Shown here: piece after piece, positions 50,850 to 60,075 of the stretch
How positions within the stretch are numbered: position 1 is the stretch's first letter
Layout of the letters: each line of letters opens with the position of its first letter
DNA from: an uncultured Clostridia bacterium
Lineage (GTDB): Bacteria; Bacillota; Clostridia; TANB77; CAG-508
Length of the DNA stretch: 64,000 nt
Reading direction: 5' to 3'
NCBI GenBank assembly: GCA_947625415.1
Contig: CANQOG010000005.1
Span: 1-64,000, forward strand
Translations under genes and position numbers: made by a program
Notes under the pieces: model-generated
Seen by the model: only the letters and a program-made list of their open reading frames with translations
What the model was told of the DNA's origin: nothing
The model's database searches: none

Positions 50850-51413
50850 ATGAAAAAAAAGATTTTTATGGGAATATTTTTAGTTTTATTGATTATTGGA
50901 CTTATTTATATGATAGTTATAAATACAGTTTTTAACAAAAATGAGGAAATAATTAATGAGTACATACCAGAAGTAGAGATTTCAGATAGTGAACTTAGAA
51001 AAACGTTAATTACATTATATTTTCTTAATAGTGATGGAGAAATACAAAGTGAAAGTAGGCTTATAGATTCTAAAGAGCTGCTTAGAAATCCATATTTAGT
51101 TTTAGTTGGAATGCTCATAGAAGGACCAAAAGATAAAAACTTAAAAAAGGCAATTCCTGATGATACTAGAGTTATTGACGTTAAGCTAAATAAAACATGT
51201 GCAATAGTTAATCTTTCTAAAGAATTTGTTGATAACATAGATGGAGATGTATTAAAAAAATCAAATATAATATATACAATAGTTAATACACTAACAGAAT
51301 TAAATGAAGTTCAAACGGTAAAATTTTTAATAGATGGGGAAGAAGTTGAAGGATTTACTGAATCATCAATTAATTTAACAAATGAATTTGCAAGAAATTT
51401 GGATAAGAATTAA
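50850..51413 (+). CDS. GerM-like spore/germination lipoprotein-type protein
   Basis: A 187-aa protein with one N-terminal membrane helix (IFMGIFLVLLIIGLIYMIVI) and a GerMN domain: LRKTLITLYFLNSDGEIQSE, LVGMLIEGPKDKNL, AIPDDTRVIDVKL and the ending TVKFLIDGEEVEGF. GerMN domains occur in sporulation and germination proteins and in LpqB. It is divergent from the activase gene, with its own AAAAAGGAGG. Confidence 0.85.
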   Translation: MKKKIFMGIFLVLLIIGLIYMIVINTVFNKNEEIINEYIPEVEISDSELRKTLITLYFLNSDGEIQSESRLIDSKELLRNPYLVLVGMLIEGPKDKNLKKAIPDDTRVIDVKLNKTCAIVNLSKEFVDNIDGDVLKKSNIIYTIVNTLTELNEVQTVKFLIDGEEVEGFTESSINLTNEFARNLDKN

Positions 51414-51419
51414 AAAATA

Positions 51420-51455
51420 AAAACCTGATATTTTAAATAATGTATCAGGTTTTTG
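51420..51455 (+). terminator. Terminator after the gerM-like gene
   Basis: AAAACCTGATA and TATCAGGTTTTT form a clean stem with a T-run. Confidence 0.85.
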
Positions 51456-51489
51456 TGTTTTGAAATATTAAGAATTTTACAAAAGTGAG

Positions 51490-51518
51490 TTGAAAAATAT
51501 AAATATCTGCTGTATAAT
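51490..51518 (+). promoter_or_regulatory. Promoter of a 33-aa peptide gene
   Basis: TTGAAA at 51490-51495 and TATAAT at 51513-51518, with a 17-base spacer. This near-consensus promoter is placed 48 bases before the small open frame. Confidence 0.7.
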
Positions 51519-51566
51519 AGATATATCCTTTTCATAAAGGAAATCTTTAATGAAGGGGGTGAGCTT

Positions 51567-51668
51567 ATGAATTACGCAGATATTATTTGGAAATTGGTTG
51601 AAAAATTACTTAATGAAAAAGAGCAAAAACAAGAGACTAATGACCAAAATGAACAGGTTAAAGATTAG
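51567..51668 (+). CDS. 33-aa peptide of unknown function
   Basis: ATG at 51567 follows the strong Shine-Dalgarno AAGGGGGTGA. The peptide starts MNYADIIWKLVEKLL, an amphipathic helix, and continues with a very polar Glu/Gln/Asn tail. A near-consensus promoter upstream and two hairpins downstream make it a complete small transcription unit. The first 20 or so bases recur at 51765-51787 without the ATG. A small membrane-active peptide or type I toxin is possible, but nothing proves it. Confidence 0.55.
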   Translation: MNYADIIWKLVEKLLNEKEQKQETNDQNEQVKD

Positions 51669-51720
51669 TACATATCTAATCTTAAAGGAGTAGCAACTTC
51701 CATTTGCTACTCCTTATTTT
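51662..51720 (+). terminator. Two hairpins ending the peptide transcript
   Basis: AGATTAG/CTAATCT (51662-51682), then AAGGAGTAGCAA/TTTGCTACTCCTT (51684-51715), followed by a T-rich stretch. The second is a good terminator. Confidence 0.75.
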
Positions 51721-51730
51721 TTATATAACA

Positions 51731-51761
51731 AAAGAGATGCCTTCTTCCATTGCATCTCTTT
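51731..51761 (-). terminator. Hairpin serving the XRE gene strand
   Basis: AAAGAGATGC and GCATCTCTTT form a 10-bp stem. On the minus strand it is followed by TTGTTATATAAAAAAT. It may end transcription from the XRE gene about 100 bases upstream, or belong to an antisense RNA. Confidence 0.5.
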
Positions 51762-51861
51762 CTCACTTATAAATTACGCAAATATATAAATACTTTATTA
51801 AGTTATCTATATTGTACTACGAAAATGTATGATTGTCAATAATTTTATTAAATTTATTATA

Positions 51862-52113
51862 TTAATTTATTTTAATATCAGATATACAAATATTATCAAA
51901 AAGTTTATCATTAAAGAAATCTGCAAGTTTTATATTTAAAGCTTCACATATATATTCAATAATTTCAATTTGTATATATTTTCTTTTTCCAGATAGAAAT
52001 TTTGATAATGTAGAACGTGAAATTCCAGCTAGAGTACTTAGTTTTGAAACACTTAAATTTCTTTCTTGTATTAAGTTAAGAATTCTTTGTTTTAAAGCGT
52101 CAGATAATTCCAT
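51862..52113 (-). CDS. XRE-family regulator
   Basis: An 83-aa protein with a helix-turn-helix (LSVSKLSTLAGISRSTLSKF) and a short C-terminal tail (LADFFNDKLF). It is divergent from the second pilin-like gene, repeating the arrangement at 40-42 kb, and is probably that gene's regulator. Confidence 0.85.
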   Translation of the reverse strand: MELSDALKQRILNLIQERNLSVSKLSTLAGISRSTLSKFLSGKRKYIQIEIIEYICEALNIKLADFFNDKLFDNICISDIKIN

Positions 52114-52171
52114 AATAACCTCATAAAGTAAATGTATTTTTATTAATTTTATAAAAAAATGAAATAATATG

Positions 52172-52202
52172 TGTTGACATTTGCCAACAATTAAAGTAGA
52201 AT
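52172..52202 (+). promoter_or_regulatory. Promoter with overlapping operator for second pilin gene
   Basis: TTGACA at 52174-52179 and TAGAAT at 52197-52202 (17-base spacer). The inverted repeat TGTTG-ACATTTGC-CAACA (52172-52189) covers the -35 box, where the divergent XRE protein could bind and repress. Confidence 0.65.
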
Positions 52203-52235
52203 AATATTAAATAATTAGAGGAGGAACAGAAGAAA

Positions 52236-53670
52236 ATGAGGGAAAACAAAGGAATAACGCTTATAGCTTTAATTATAACAATAATAGTATTATTAATTTT
52301 GGCTGGAGTTTCAATTTCTTTAGTTGTAGGGGAAAATGGAATAATAGGAAGAGCACAAAGCGCAAGTGAAAAAACGAAATTGGGAGATAGAAGTGAAAGA
52401 GCAAATCTGGAAAAAATGACTGAATTAATTGATGAGACTGTAAGTGGTGTAAAAAATGTAGAACAAGTGAAAGATAAAAATCCAGGAAAATTGGAAGAAA
52501 ATGGAAGTGAGAAAATAATAAATAGTATAGAAGATTTAGTGTATTTTGCAAATAGTGTAACAAATGGAACAACATATGAAGGAGAAACAATTAAATTGGG
52601 TTTAAGTTTGGATTTTAATTCTTCAAAATCCTATGTAGATCCATATAGAACAGATTATGGAAAATATGGATATAATGGAGAATTAAAAACATTGTTAACA
52701 AGTGGGGAAGGATTTAAACCAATTGGGGTAACAACAAATGAGAATGGATATGTAAATAAAAGTTTTAAAGGGATATTTAATGGAAACGAAAAAATAATAA
52801 AAAATTTATATATAAATAAAAAAGTGGAAGACAATGTTAATGATTTAATTCTAGGATTATTTGGAATTAATTTTGGAGAAATAGAAAATTTAGGATTGGA
52901 AAATTGCAATATAAATGGAGAGTTGACATCTAACGGAGTCAATTCTATTATTGTTGGAGGAATAGTATCCCGTAGTTATGGAAAAATTAATTCTTGTTTT
53001 GTATCAGGTAAAATTTTATCAAAAGCTAATAAAACGGCAAAATCTTTTGCAGGTGGTATTGCCTCTAGTGCAAATTTCATAAAAAATTGTTATAATTTAG
53101 CAATAGTAACTGGTATAGCTAGTGATAGTTCTAATGTTATTGGAGGAATTAGTGGTCGGTGGTGCGCTAAGTGATGATATTTTTGATTGTTGTTATAATG
53201 GTGGGGATTTAATAGCTATTGGAGGAGTACAATATGTTGGTGGAATGGTAGGCGATTTAGAAGTGGATAATTGTTCTTTAAATAATTGCTATAATATTGG
53301 GAACATAAAATTGTCAGATACAGATTTACGAGTGAATTGTGGTGGTATTGTTGGAAGAACTTTTGGTTCACGTTTAGAAAATTGTCATAATAATAGTCAA
53401 ATATTTATTGAAAATTTAGATTATGAAGAAAATAAAATTGGTTTTTTTACTGGTTACGCGTATGAAAACGGTGTTAAATGTTTTGCTGAAAATTGTTCAG
53501 TATTAATGTATGAAAATTTACCACCTTGTGGAGATTTCGATGGAAATTATAATGATATTTTGAAGGTAACAGATGAAGAAGATATGCCAAATATTTTAGA
53601 TGTATTAGGAGATAAATTTAAAATGGGAATATACGGTTATCCAATTCTAAATTGGCAGGTTGAAGATTAA
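52236..53670 (+). CDS. Prepilin-like GLUG-repeat surface protein, one CGGN shift site
   Basis: Begins with a prepilin-type segment MRENKGITLIALIITIIVLL, followed by GVSISLVVGENGIIGRAQSA, behind GAGGAGG. The body has GLUG-like beta repeats (GEIENLGLENCNING, GGIVSRSYGKINSCF). At codon 308 the frame reads GGT|CGGT|GGT (53157-53160). With CGGT as Gly it continues GISGGGALSDDIFDCCYNGG and through further repeats to 53670, 477 aa. As triplets it ends six codons later (GRWCAK). It is a paralogue of 40009-41530, and the two genes carry their shift sites at different places. Confidence 0.85.
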
Positions 53671-53694
53671 TAAACAAAAAATAAAATATAATTC

Positions 53695-53730
53695 AAAACT
53701 GGTGTTTTTGTTGAAAACACCAGTTTTTTA
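53695..53730 (+). terminator. Terminator after second pilin-like gene
   Basis: AAAACTGGTGTTTT and AAAACACCAGTTTT form a strong stem with a T-run. Confidence 0.9.
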
Positions 53731-53765
53731 TGGTATAATAATTTTTGTTAATTTATTTAAAAAGT

Positions 53766-54521
53766 GTGGTGGGAAAGATAGAATTAAAAGAAAATGAGGT
53801 TATTGATGATTTAGAATATAAGGGTTTAAAAATAATTCAAAATAATAAGTGGTTTAAATATGGAATTGATAGTGTTCTTTTATCTGATTTTGCTAAAAAT
53901 ATGAAAAAAAACTCTAAAATTTTAGATATAGGAACAGGAACTGGAATTATTAGTATTTTATTATCTAAAAAAACTGAATGCAAAGAAATTATTGGAATTG
54001 AAATTCAAGAAGATGTAGCTGATATGGCTAGAAGAAGTGTCGAATTAAATAATTTAGAAAATAAAATAAAAATAATTAATGATAATATTTTAAATATTGA
54101 AAATTATTTTCCACTTGAATATTTTGATTATGTTGTTACAAATCCACCATACCAAAAAGATAATTCAGGTTTGAAAAGTGAAAGTGAAAAACAGCTTATT
54201 TCAAGGCATGAAGTGAAATGTTCTTTAGAGGATATAATTATAAAATCATTTAAAATGTTAAGAGATTATGGAACTTTTTATATGATACATAGACCAGAAA
54301 GACTTGTAGATATTTTGTATTTAATGAGAAAATATAAATTAGAACCAAAAGAAATTAGATTTGTTCATTCAAAAGCAAAAGAAAAACCAAATTTAGTTTT
54401 AATAAAAGGTGTAAAATATTCAGGAGAATTTTTGAAAGTATTGGAACCATTAATAGTATATGAAGATAATGGAGAATATACAGATGAAATTTTAAAAATA
54501 TATAGTAAGGAAAGAAAATAA
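53766..54521 (+). CDS. TrmN6-like SAM-dependent methyltransferase
   Basis: About 251 aa, of the YabB/TrmN6 type (tRNA adenine-N6 methyltransferase). Motif I is ILDIGTGTGIISILLS and the adenine-methyltransferase motif is VTNPPYQK (N-P-P-Y). The chain ends with KPNLVLIKGVKYSG. The start is uncertain: two GTG codons (53766, 53769) precede GKIELKENE. It overlaps rsmI by one base (TAATG), the same pairing as yabB-rsmI in Bacillus. Confidence 0.85.
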   Translation: MVGKIELKENEVIDDLEYKGLKIIQNNKWFKYGIDSVLLSDFAKNMKKNSKILDIGTGTGIISILLSKKTECKEIIGIEIQEDVADMARRSVELNNLENKIKIINDNILNIENYFPLEYFDYVVTNPPYQKDNSGLKSESEKQLISRHEVKCSLEDIIIKSFKMLRDYGTFYMIHRPERLVDILYLMRKYKLEPKEIRFVHSKAKEKPNLVLIKGVKYSGEFLKVLEPLIVYEDNGEYTDEILKIYSKERK

Positions 54522-55359
54522 TGAATCGGAAAATTATATTTAGTTGCTACTCCAATAGGTAATTTAGAAGATATTACATTAAGAGCATTAAGAATATTAG
54601 AAGAAGTTGATTTAATTGCAGCAGAAGATACAAGGCATACTTTAGGGTTATTAAATCATTTTGAAATAAATAAGCCATTAATTAGCTATTATAAACAAAC
54701 TGAAAAAAAGAAGAGTCTAATTTTAATAGAAAAATTATTAGAAGGAAAAAATATTGCGCTTGTTTCTGATGCTGGAACTCCAGGAATATCTGACCCAGGA
54801 GAAGAAATAATAAAAAAAGCTATTGAAAATAATATTGAAATAGTTCCTATTCCACGGATGTGTGGCATTTGTAAATGGCTTGATTGCTTCTGGAATGAGT
54901 ACAAAAGAATTTAGTTTTATAGGTTTTTTATCAGCTAATAGTAAAGAAAGAAAAGATAAACTAGAAGAAATAAAATTTGAAAAAAGAACATTAATATTTT
55001 ACGAAGCTCCACATAAATTAAAATTAACATTGGAATCAATGTTAGAAGTTTTTGGAGATAGAAAAGTAGTTCTTGCAAAAGAGCTTACGAAAATTCATGA
55101 ACAATATATTAGAGGTAATTTATCCACAGTTTTAGAACAAATTGGGGATAATATTAAGGGTGAATTTGTTGTAATTGTGGATGGTTCTAAACAATCAAAA
55201 GAAGAATTTGAAATCTCTAATTTAAATGAAATAAGTTTAGATGAACATTATAATTTTTATGAAAATCAAGGTTTAGATAAAAAAGAAATTATTAAAAAAA
55301 TTTCAAAAGACCGAAATATAAGCAAAAATGAAATTTATCAATATTTTTTAAATAAATAA
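54521..55359 (+). CDS. rsmI: 16S rRNA (cytidine1402-2'-O)-methyltransferase RsmI, two CGGN shift sites
   Basis: SAM-dependent ribosomal RNA methyltransferase, 278 aa when read through both sites. The third codon is already a CGG. At 54527-54530 AAT|CGGA|AAA gives MNGKLYLVATPIGNLEDITL, exactly the family start. At 54855-54858 CCA|CGGA|TGT gives PIPGCVAFVNGLIASGM, the family's P-I-P-G-x-x-A motif. Without the shifts nothing downstream of codon 3 can be made from this ATG, and no other start is present before the conserved ATPIGNL. DTRH is seen, and SDAGTPGISDPG is also typical. It overlaps the methyltransferase gene upstream. Confidence 0.93.
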
Positions 55360-55394
55360 ATTATAGACATCATATAATTTAACGAAGGTGAGCT

Positions 55395-55982
55395 ATGTTA
55401 AATTTTATATGGTGTTTTTTTATTATTATTTCAATTATATATAGTATTATTTGTGGAAACTTTACAAACGTTAATAATTCTATTTTTGAATCAATGGAAT
55501 CTACAGTTTCATTAATAATTAGTTTATTTGGTAGTATGTGTTTTTGGAATGGAATTATGAATATTGTTAAAAATACAACTTTAATAAATAAAATCAATTT
55601 TTTTATTAATCCACTAATAAAATTTTTATTTAAAGATATTGATGAAAATTCTGAATTACATAGAAATATTTCTATGAACATGACATCTAATTTATTAGGT
55701 TTGGGAAATTCAGCTACACCGTGTGGACTAAAAGTAATTGAAGAAATGCAAAAAGAAAATAAAAATAAAGATAAATTAACAAATAATCAAATATTATTTA
55801 TTTTAATTAATACTGCTTCAATTCAATTAATTCCAACAACAATTATTTCTATAAGAACTAGTTTAAATTCAAAAAATCCCTCAATAATAATTTTAAGTGT
55901 ATGGTTTGCAAGTATTATTACATTTATTTTTATAATATTTTTTACTAAAATATATTTTAAATTTAGAAAAACTAGTAGATAG
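55395..55982 (+). CDS. spmA: Spore maturation protein A
   Basis: A 195-aa polytopic membrane protein of the nucleoside-recognition (Gate) family. It contains LFGSMCFWNGIMNIVK and the conserved NLLGLGNSATPCGLKVIEEM, the hallmark of SpmA. With SpmB it is involved in spore core dehydration. GAAGGTGA lies before the ATG. Confidence 0.92.
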   Translation: MLNFIWCFFIIISIIYSIICGNFTNVNNSIFESMESTVSLIISLFGSMCFWNGIMNIVKNTTLINKINFFINPLIKFLFKDIDENSELHRNISMNMTSNLLGLGNSATPCGLKVIEEMQKENKNKDKLTNNQILFILINTASIQLIPTTIISIRTSLNSKNPSIIILSVWFASIITFIFIIFFTKIYFKFRKTSR

Positions 55983-56122
55983 GCGTATTACAGAGATTTT
56001 ATGAAAAGTTTTTTAAACTTTACTATTGAAACTTTTTATCAATAACTATATAATAGCAACATTGCACACTAAAATTTAAAAGTATAAGTGTGTATTTATA
56101 ATTTTTTATTTTGGAGGAGATC

Positions 56123-56266
56123 ATGGATATTGATGAAAGTAATAGGAAAAATCACATGATTAAGTTTAAGGAAGATACGGACAAACTAAAAGTTTTTGAA
56201 AATCTTATTAATATGGAAGACTTACAAGACGAAGTAATTATAGAAGTTATAGTAATACCTAAATAG
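56123..56266 (+). CDS. 47-aa protein between spmA and spmB
   Basis: ATG at 56123 behind TTGGAGGAGA, a very good ribosome-binding site. The product is hydrophilic and acidic (starts MDIDESNRKNHMIKFKEDTD, ends EVIIEVIVIPK). I do not recognise it. A possible promoter region lies at 56040-56100, and a hairpin (CTCATATAAT/ATTATATGAG, 56290-56312) follows before spmB. Confidence 0.6.
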   Translation: MDIDESNRKNHMIKFKEDTDKLKVFENLINMEDLQDEVIIEVIVIPK

Positions 56267-56334
56267 TTCAAATATTTTAATTAATAATCTCATATAATTT
56301 TATTATATGAGAATTTGCTTTTTTAGGAGATATA

Positions 56335-56871
56335 ATGAAATTTTTAAATTTTTTTAGTAATACTGCTATTCTTTTTTTCATTTTAATTACTATTTTATTT
56401 GGAATAATTGAAAGAAAAAATATTTTAGAATTATTTTTTGAAGGAGCTATAGAAGGAGAAAAAATAGTAATAAGTCTTTTTCCAACTCTTTTAGCATTAA
56501 TAGTTGCAGTAGGGATGTTAAATAAATCAGGAATTATTTATTTTATTTCAAATTTAATGGAACCAATTTTTAATTTTTTTAAAATTGAGAAAGCTTTAGT
56601 ACCATTGATTTTATTAAGACCAATTTCTGGAAGTACTACAACAGCTATTGCTACAAGTCTTATGACTCAATATGGAGCTGATTCAAAAATAGGATTAATT
56701 GCTTCTTGTATAATGGGCTCAACAGAAACAACTATTTATGTTGCATCTATTTATAGTTCTAAAATTAAAGTAAAAAATATTAAAGAAGTTATTATAATTG
56801 GTTTAATTGCTGATTTTATAGGAATTATTTGTTCTTGTATTGCTTTTAATTTAGGACTTATGAATATTTAA
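56335..56871 (+). CDS. spmB: Spore maturation protein B
   Basis: A 178-aa membrane protein of the same Gate family as SpmA. Typical blocks are SLFPTLLALIVAVGMLNKSG, LRPISGSTTTAIATSLM and SCIMGSTETTIYVASIY. AGGAGATATA precedes the ATG. Confidence 0.93.
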   Translation: MKFLNFFSNTAILFFILITILFGIIERKNILELFFEGAIEGEKIVISLFPTLLALIVAVGMLNKSGIIYFISNLMEPIFNFFKIEKALVPLILLRPISGSTTTAIATSLMTQYGADSKIGLIASCIMGSTETTIYVASIYSSKIKVKNIKEVIIIGLIADFIGIICSCIAFNLGLMNI

Positions 56872-56953
56872 CTTATTTTGTTGACAGCTATGATTTTACG
56901 TAGTAAAATTATATAACAATTTATTCTTTAACTTTTTAAAATCAGTTGAAGAG

Positions 56954-57067
56954 GTGATTAAAATAATTATATTAAAAATTTTAGCAATAATATTTTTATC
57001 TATTTTTATAAGAAAATTATTAATAAAAATTTCTATTAAAGAAATAAATAAAATATTAAAATTATAA
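56954..57067 (+). CDS. Possible 37-aa membrane peptide
   Basis: GTG at 56954 opens a short frame with a hydrophobic stretch (IIILKILAIIFLSIFI) and a basic second half (KLLIKISIKEINKILKL). GAAGAG just upstream is a weak ribosome-binding site. It ends just before the walJ terminator. It may be chance. Confidence 0.3.
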   Translation: MIKIIILKILAIIFLSIFIRKLLIKISIKEINKILKL

Positions 57068-57069
57068 AA

Positions 57070-57106
57070 TAAAAATCTCTTGATATTTTTTCAAGAGATT
57101 TTTATT
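57070..57106. terminator. Terminator between spmB side and walJ
   Basis: AAATCTCTTGA and TCAAGAGATTT stem with A- and T-runs; the walJ stop codon TGA lies in the right arm. Confidence 0.85.
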
Positions 57107-57882
57107 ACTTTGCTAGGACTATAACGGCTAGCTACGCTTAAACGTAATTCATTAATATCTATATTATTTGATTTTAATTCTTCTATAACTGTTTGATAAG
57201 CAAGCTCTGGAAAATTATTTTCTTTACTTAAATGACCTAACATAACTTCATTAAGACCAGATTTTGTAAGCTCAGAAATTGTTTTTCCAGCAGTATTATT
57301 TGATAAATGTCCATTTGGACCAGCAATTCTTTGTTTTAAAGAAAATGGATATCTTGAACATTTCAAAATTTCATTATCATAATTTGATTCTAATAATATA
57401 AAAGAACTTTCTTTCATATTATTAATTAATTTATTATCTATATGTCCTAAATCTGTAGCTATTGTAAGCTTTGATTTATTATTATAGATGTTAAATCCAC
57501 ATGGATTAGCAGCATCATGTGGTATGGAAAAAGAATTTATAGCCAAATTACCTATTTTAAATTCTTTTCCAATTTCAAATATTTTTTGATTATAACTTTC
57601 TATTTTTTCCTTTTGTTTTGGTATTGCTTCTAAAGTTTCAAAGTTTATATAAACTGGAATATTAAATTTTTTTGAAGTGTTTCCTAAACTTTGAATATGG
57701 TCGACATGTTCATGAGTAACTAAAATTGCATCAATATCTTCAATTTTTTCATCTATATTAATTAGACCTTCTTGAATTTTTTTTAAACTTGTTCCACAGT
57801 CGACTAATATTCTTGTATTTTCAGTTTTTACAAATAAGCAATTTCCAGAACTACCACTGTATAAACTACAAAAATTTAGCAT
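57091..57882 (-). CDS. walJ: WalJ/YycJ-type metallo-beta-lactamase fold hydrolase
   Basis: A 263-aa MBL-fold protein starting MLNFCSLYSGSSGNCLFVKT, with the metal motif VTHEHVDHIQSL and GHLSNNTAGK. Similar to YycJ/WalJ, a putative DNA-processing exonuclease in Firmicutes. It ends in TGA, so TGA is a stop in this genome. Here it follows murA by 18 bases rather than lying with walKR. Confidence 0.88.
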   Translation of the reverse strand: MLNFCSLYSGSSGNCLFVKTENTRILVDCGTSLKKIQEGLINIDEKIEDIDAILVTHEHVDHIQSLGNTSKKFNIPVYINFETLEAIPKQKEKIESYNQKIFEIGKEFKIGNLAINSFSIPHDAANPCGFNIYNNKSKLTIATDLGHIDNKLINNMKESSFILLESNYDNEILKCSRYPFSLKQRIAGPNGHLSNNTAGKTISELTKSGLNEVMLGHLSKENNFPELAYQTVIEELKSNNIDINELRLSVASRYSPSKVIKIS

Positions 57883-57900
57883 AATTTTCCTTTCGTAACT

Positions 57901-59161
57901 TTATTCATCAACTCTTTGAATTTTTGCTCCAAGTTTTTTGAATTTTTCTTCTATATTTTCGTATCCACGATCAATATGTGATAAATTATATACTTCTGTT
58001 TGACCTTTAGCTGAAATTCCAGCAATAATTAAAGCTGCACCTGCACGTAAATCTGTAGCAGTAACAGGAGCACCCATTAAAGTATCAACTCCTTCAAATA
58101 TAGCTGTTTTACCTTGAGCAGTAATGTGAGCACCCATTTTATTTAATTCAGCTGTATATTGAAATCTAGATTCCCAAATACTTTCATTTATAATACTTGT
58201 TCCTTGAGCAGTAGATAAAACAACACCCATTTGAGGTTGCAAATCTGTTGGAAAGCCTGGGTATGGTAAAGTTTTTATATTAACTTTTGAAGGTCTTTTT
58301 GAATACCAAACTCTTAAGTGGTCTCCGTTTGCATCTACATTTCCACCAAGTTCTTCAATTTTAGCAGTTATTGACTCTAAATGTTTTGTAATACAATTTT
58401 TGATTACAATATCACCTTTAGAAGCAATAGCAGCACACATAAATGTTCCTGCTTCAATTTGATCTGGAACGATTGAATATGTAGCATTACCTTTTAATTC
58501 TTTAACACCATTTATTCTAATAACATCAGTTCCAGCACCTCTAATATCAGCTCCCATTGTATTTAAGAAGTTAGCCAAATCTACGATATGAGGCTCTTTT
58601 GCAGCGTTATCAATAGTTGTAGTTCCTTCTGCTAAAACACTAGCAAGAATAACATTGATAGTTGCCCCAACTGAAACAACGTCCATATAGATAGAGTTTC
58701 CAACAAGTTTTTTAGCTTTAGCATTTATATTTCCGTTTTCAACTTCGACATTAGCTCCTAGAGCTTCAAAGCCCTTAATGTGTTGATCAATAGGTCTATT
58801 TCCTAAATTACATCCGACCAGGAATTCCTACTTGAGCTACTTTGCATCTTCCAAGTAGGCTTCCAATTAAATAATATGATGCACGAAACTTTCTAGTTGT
58901 ATCTAATGGCGCTTTATTAGAAGTAATATTTCTTGTATCTATTGTAATTTCATGATTTGAATTCCATGTAATTTTTGCACCTAATGTTTCTAATATACTA
59001 CAATATAATTTTACATCACTAATATTTGGTAAATTTTCTATTGTACAAACTCCATTTATTAACAATGTTGCAGGAAGTATAGCTACAGCAGCATTTTTTG
59101 CACCACTTATTGTTACTTCACCTTTTAATGGAGTTTTGCCAGTTATTATTAGTTTTTCCAA
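57901..59161 (-). CDS. murA: UDP-N-acetylglucosamine 1-carboxyvinyltransferase, one CGGN shift site
   Basis: First committed enzyme of peptidoglycan synthesis, which transfers enolpyruvate from PEP to UDP-GlcNAc. The start is TTG at 59161 behind a GGGGGGA Shine-Dalgarno. The N-terminal [13 protein letters not shown] motif is present. At codon 116 the frame reads GGT|CGGA|TGT (58813-58816). With CGGA as Gly it is [20 protein letters not shown], the catalytic loop that carries the PEP-binding cysteine of MurA. The second Gly of this GGC is nearly invariant. Full length 419 aa is normal. As triplets the protein would stop after 122 aa, and the essential cysteine codon would be out of frame. Confidence 0.95.
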
Positions 59162-59282
59162 AGTATTTCCCCCCACAATGATACTAATTTATAGGTAATT
59201 ATACCACAAGCACACAAATCATATCATAAAAGTAAAATTTTGACAATACTTTTTTATTATTAGTATTTACAATAATATTTAG

Positions 59283-59899
59283 CTACTTATTTAAAAGCTC
59301 AATTATTTTAAATTTGAATTTAATTTTATGAGAACTTCCAAGCAATATATCACATTCTTCTTTATTTAAATTTTCTTGCAAAATTTTTTTTGCATCTTCA
59401 GAAATAGTTCCATTTGATGATATTTCTGTGAAACATAGAGCTGGAAATAAGCTACACCACCAGTTTTTACCGATTTGCTTCTCCAATTTTAATATTTAAA
59501 GCATCATAGTTTCCGTGAAGGCATTGAAATATTTCCATAATATTTTGTGGGAAAATAGAAGTTTCCAATTTCAAGTTTTACATTATAATCATATCCATTT
59601 TCTTTAATAGTTGATATGGCTATTTCCTGAAGCTCTTTAATATTGCTAGAAGTAAAATGGACTATTTCATTTTTTGTTTTACAATTTTTTGTATTTTCTT
59701 TTAAGTAATTTACGATATTATCTCTAACTTTTAGCTTTAAAGCTTGATCTTCAGGAGAATCTGAATTTGCAATAATATGAAGTCTAAATATATTAGAAGA
59801 TAAATCATAAAATACTGTTTTGGCATAAGAATAAGTACTTATAAATATAAATAGTAAAAATAAGAAAATAACTAATATAATTTTTAAAAATTTTTTCAT
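59283..59899 (-). CDS. spoIIR: Stage II sporulation protein R, two CGGN shift sites
   Basis: Forespore-secreted signal that activates SpoIIGA and so sigma-E in the mother cell. ATG 59899 follows GAAAGG; an N-terminal membrane/signal helix is present (IILVIFLFLLFIFI), then FRLHIIANSDSPEDQALKLK. Two CGG breaks lie 14 codons apart. TCA|CGGA|AAC (59512-59515) gives NISMPSGNYDALNIKIGEAN. AAT|CGGT|AAA (59469-59472) gives EANGKNWWCSLFPALCFTE. Both glycines are expected: the family has P-x-G-x-Y-x-A-L and G-x-N-W-W-C-x-x-F-P-x-L-C. Full length is 204 aa. As triplets the protein ends before NWWC, the active part. Confidence 0.92.
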
Positions 59900-60075
59900 A
59901 TAATAAAAATCCTTTCTATAATCAAATTTGGAAAAATTTACAAAATTAGTTTGTCTAAAAAAGAAAAAAATATGCAATAAATAAATTGTCGAAATAAAGG
60001 CTACGCTTTTGATTGACGTTTTTTATATTTAATAATAAAATTAATATAAGAAATTTAGAGAGGAGACTAAAATAT

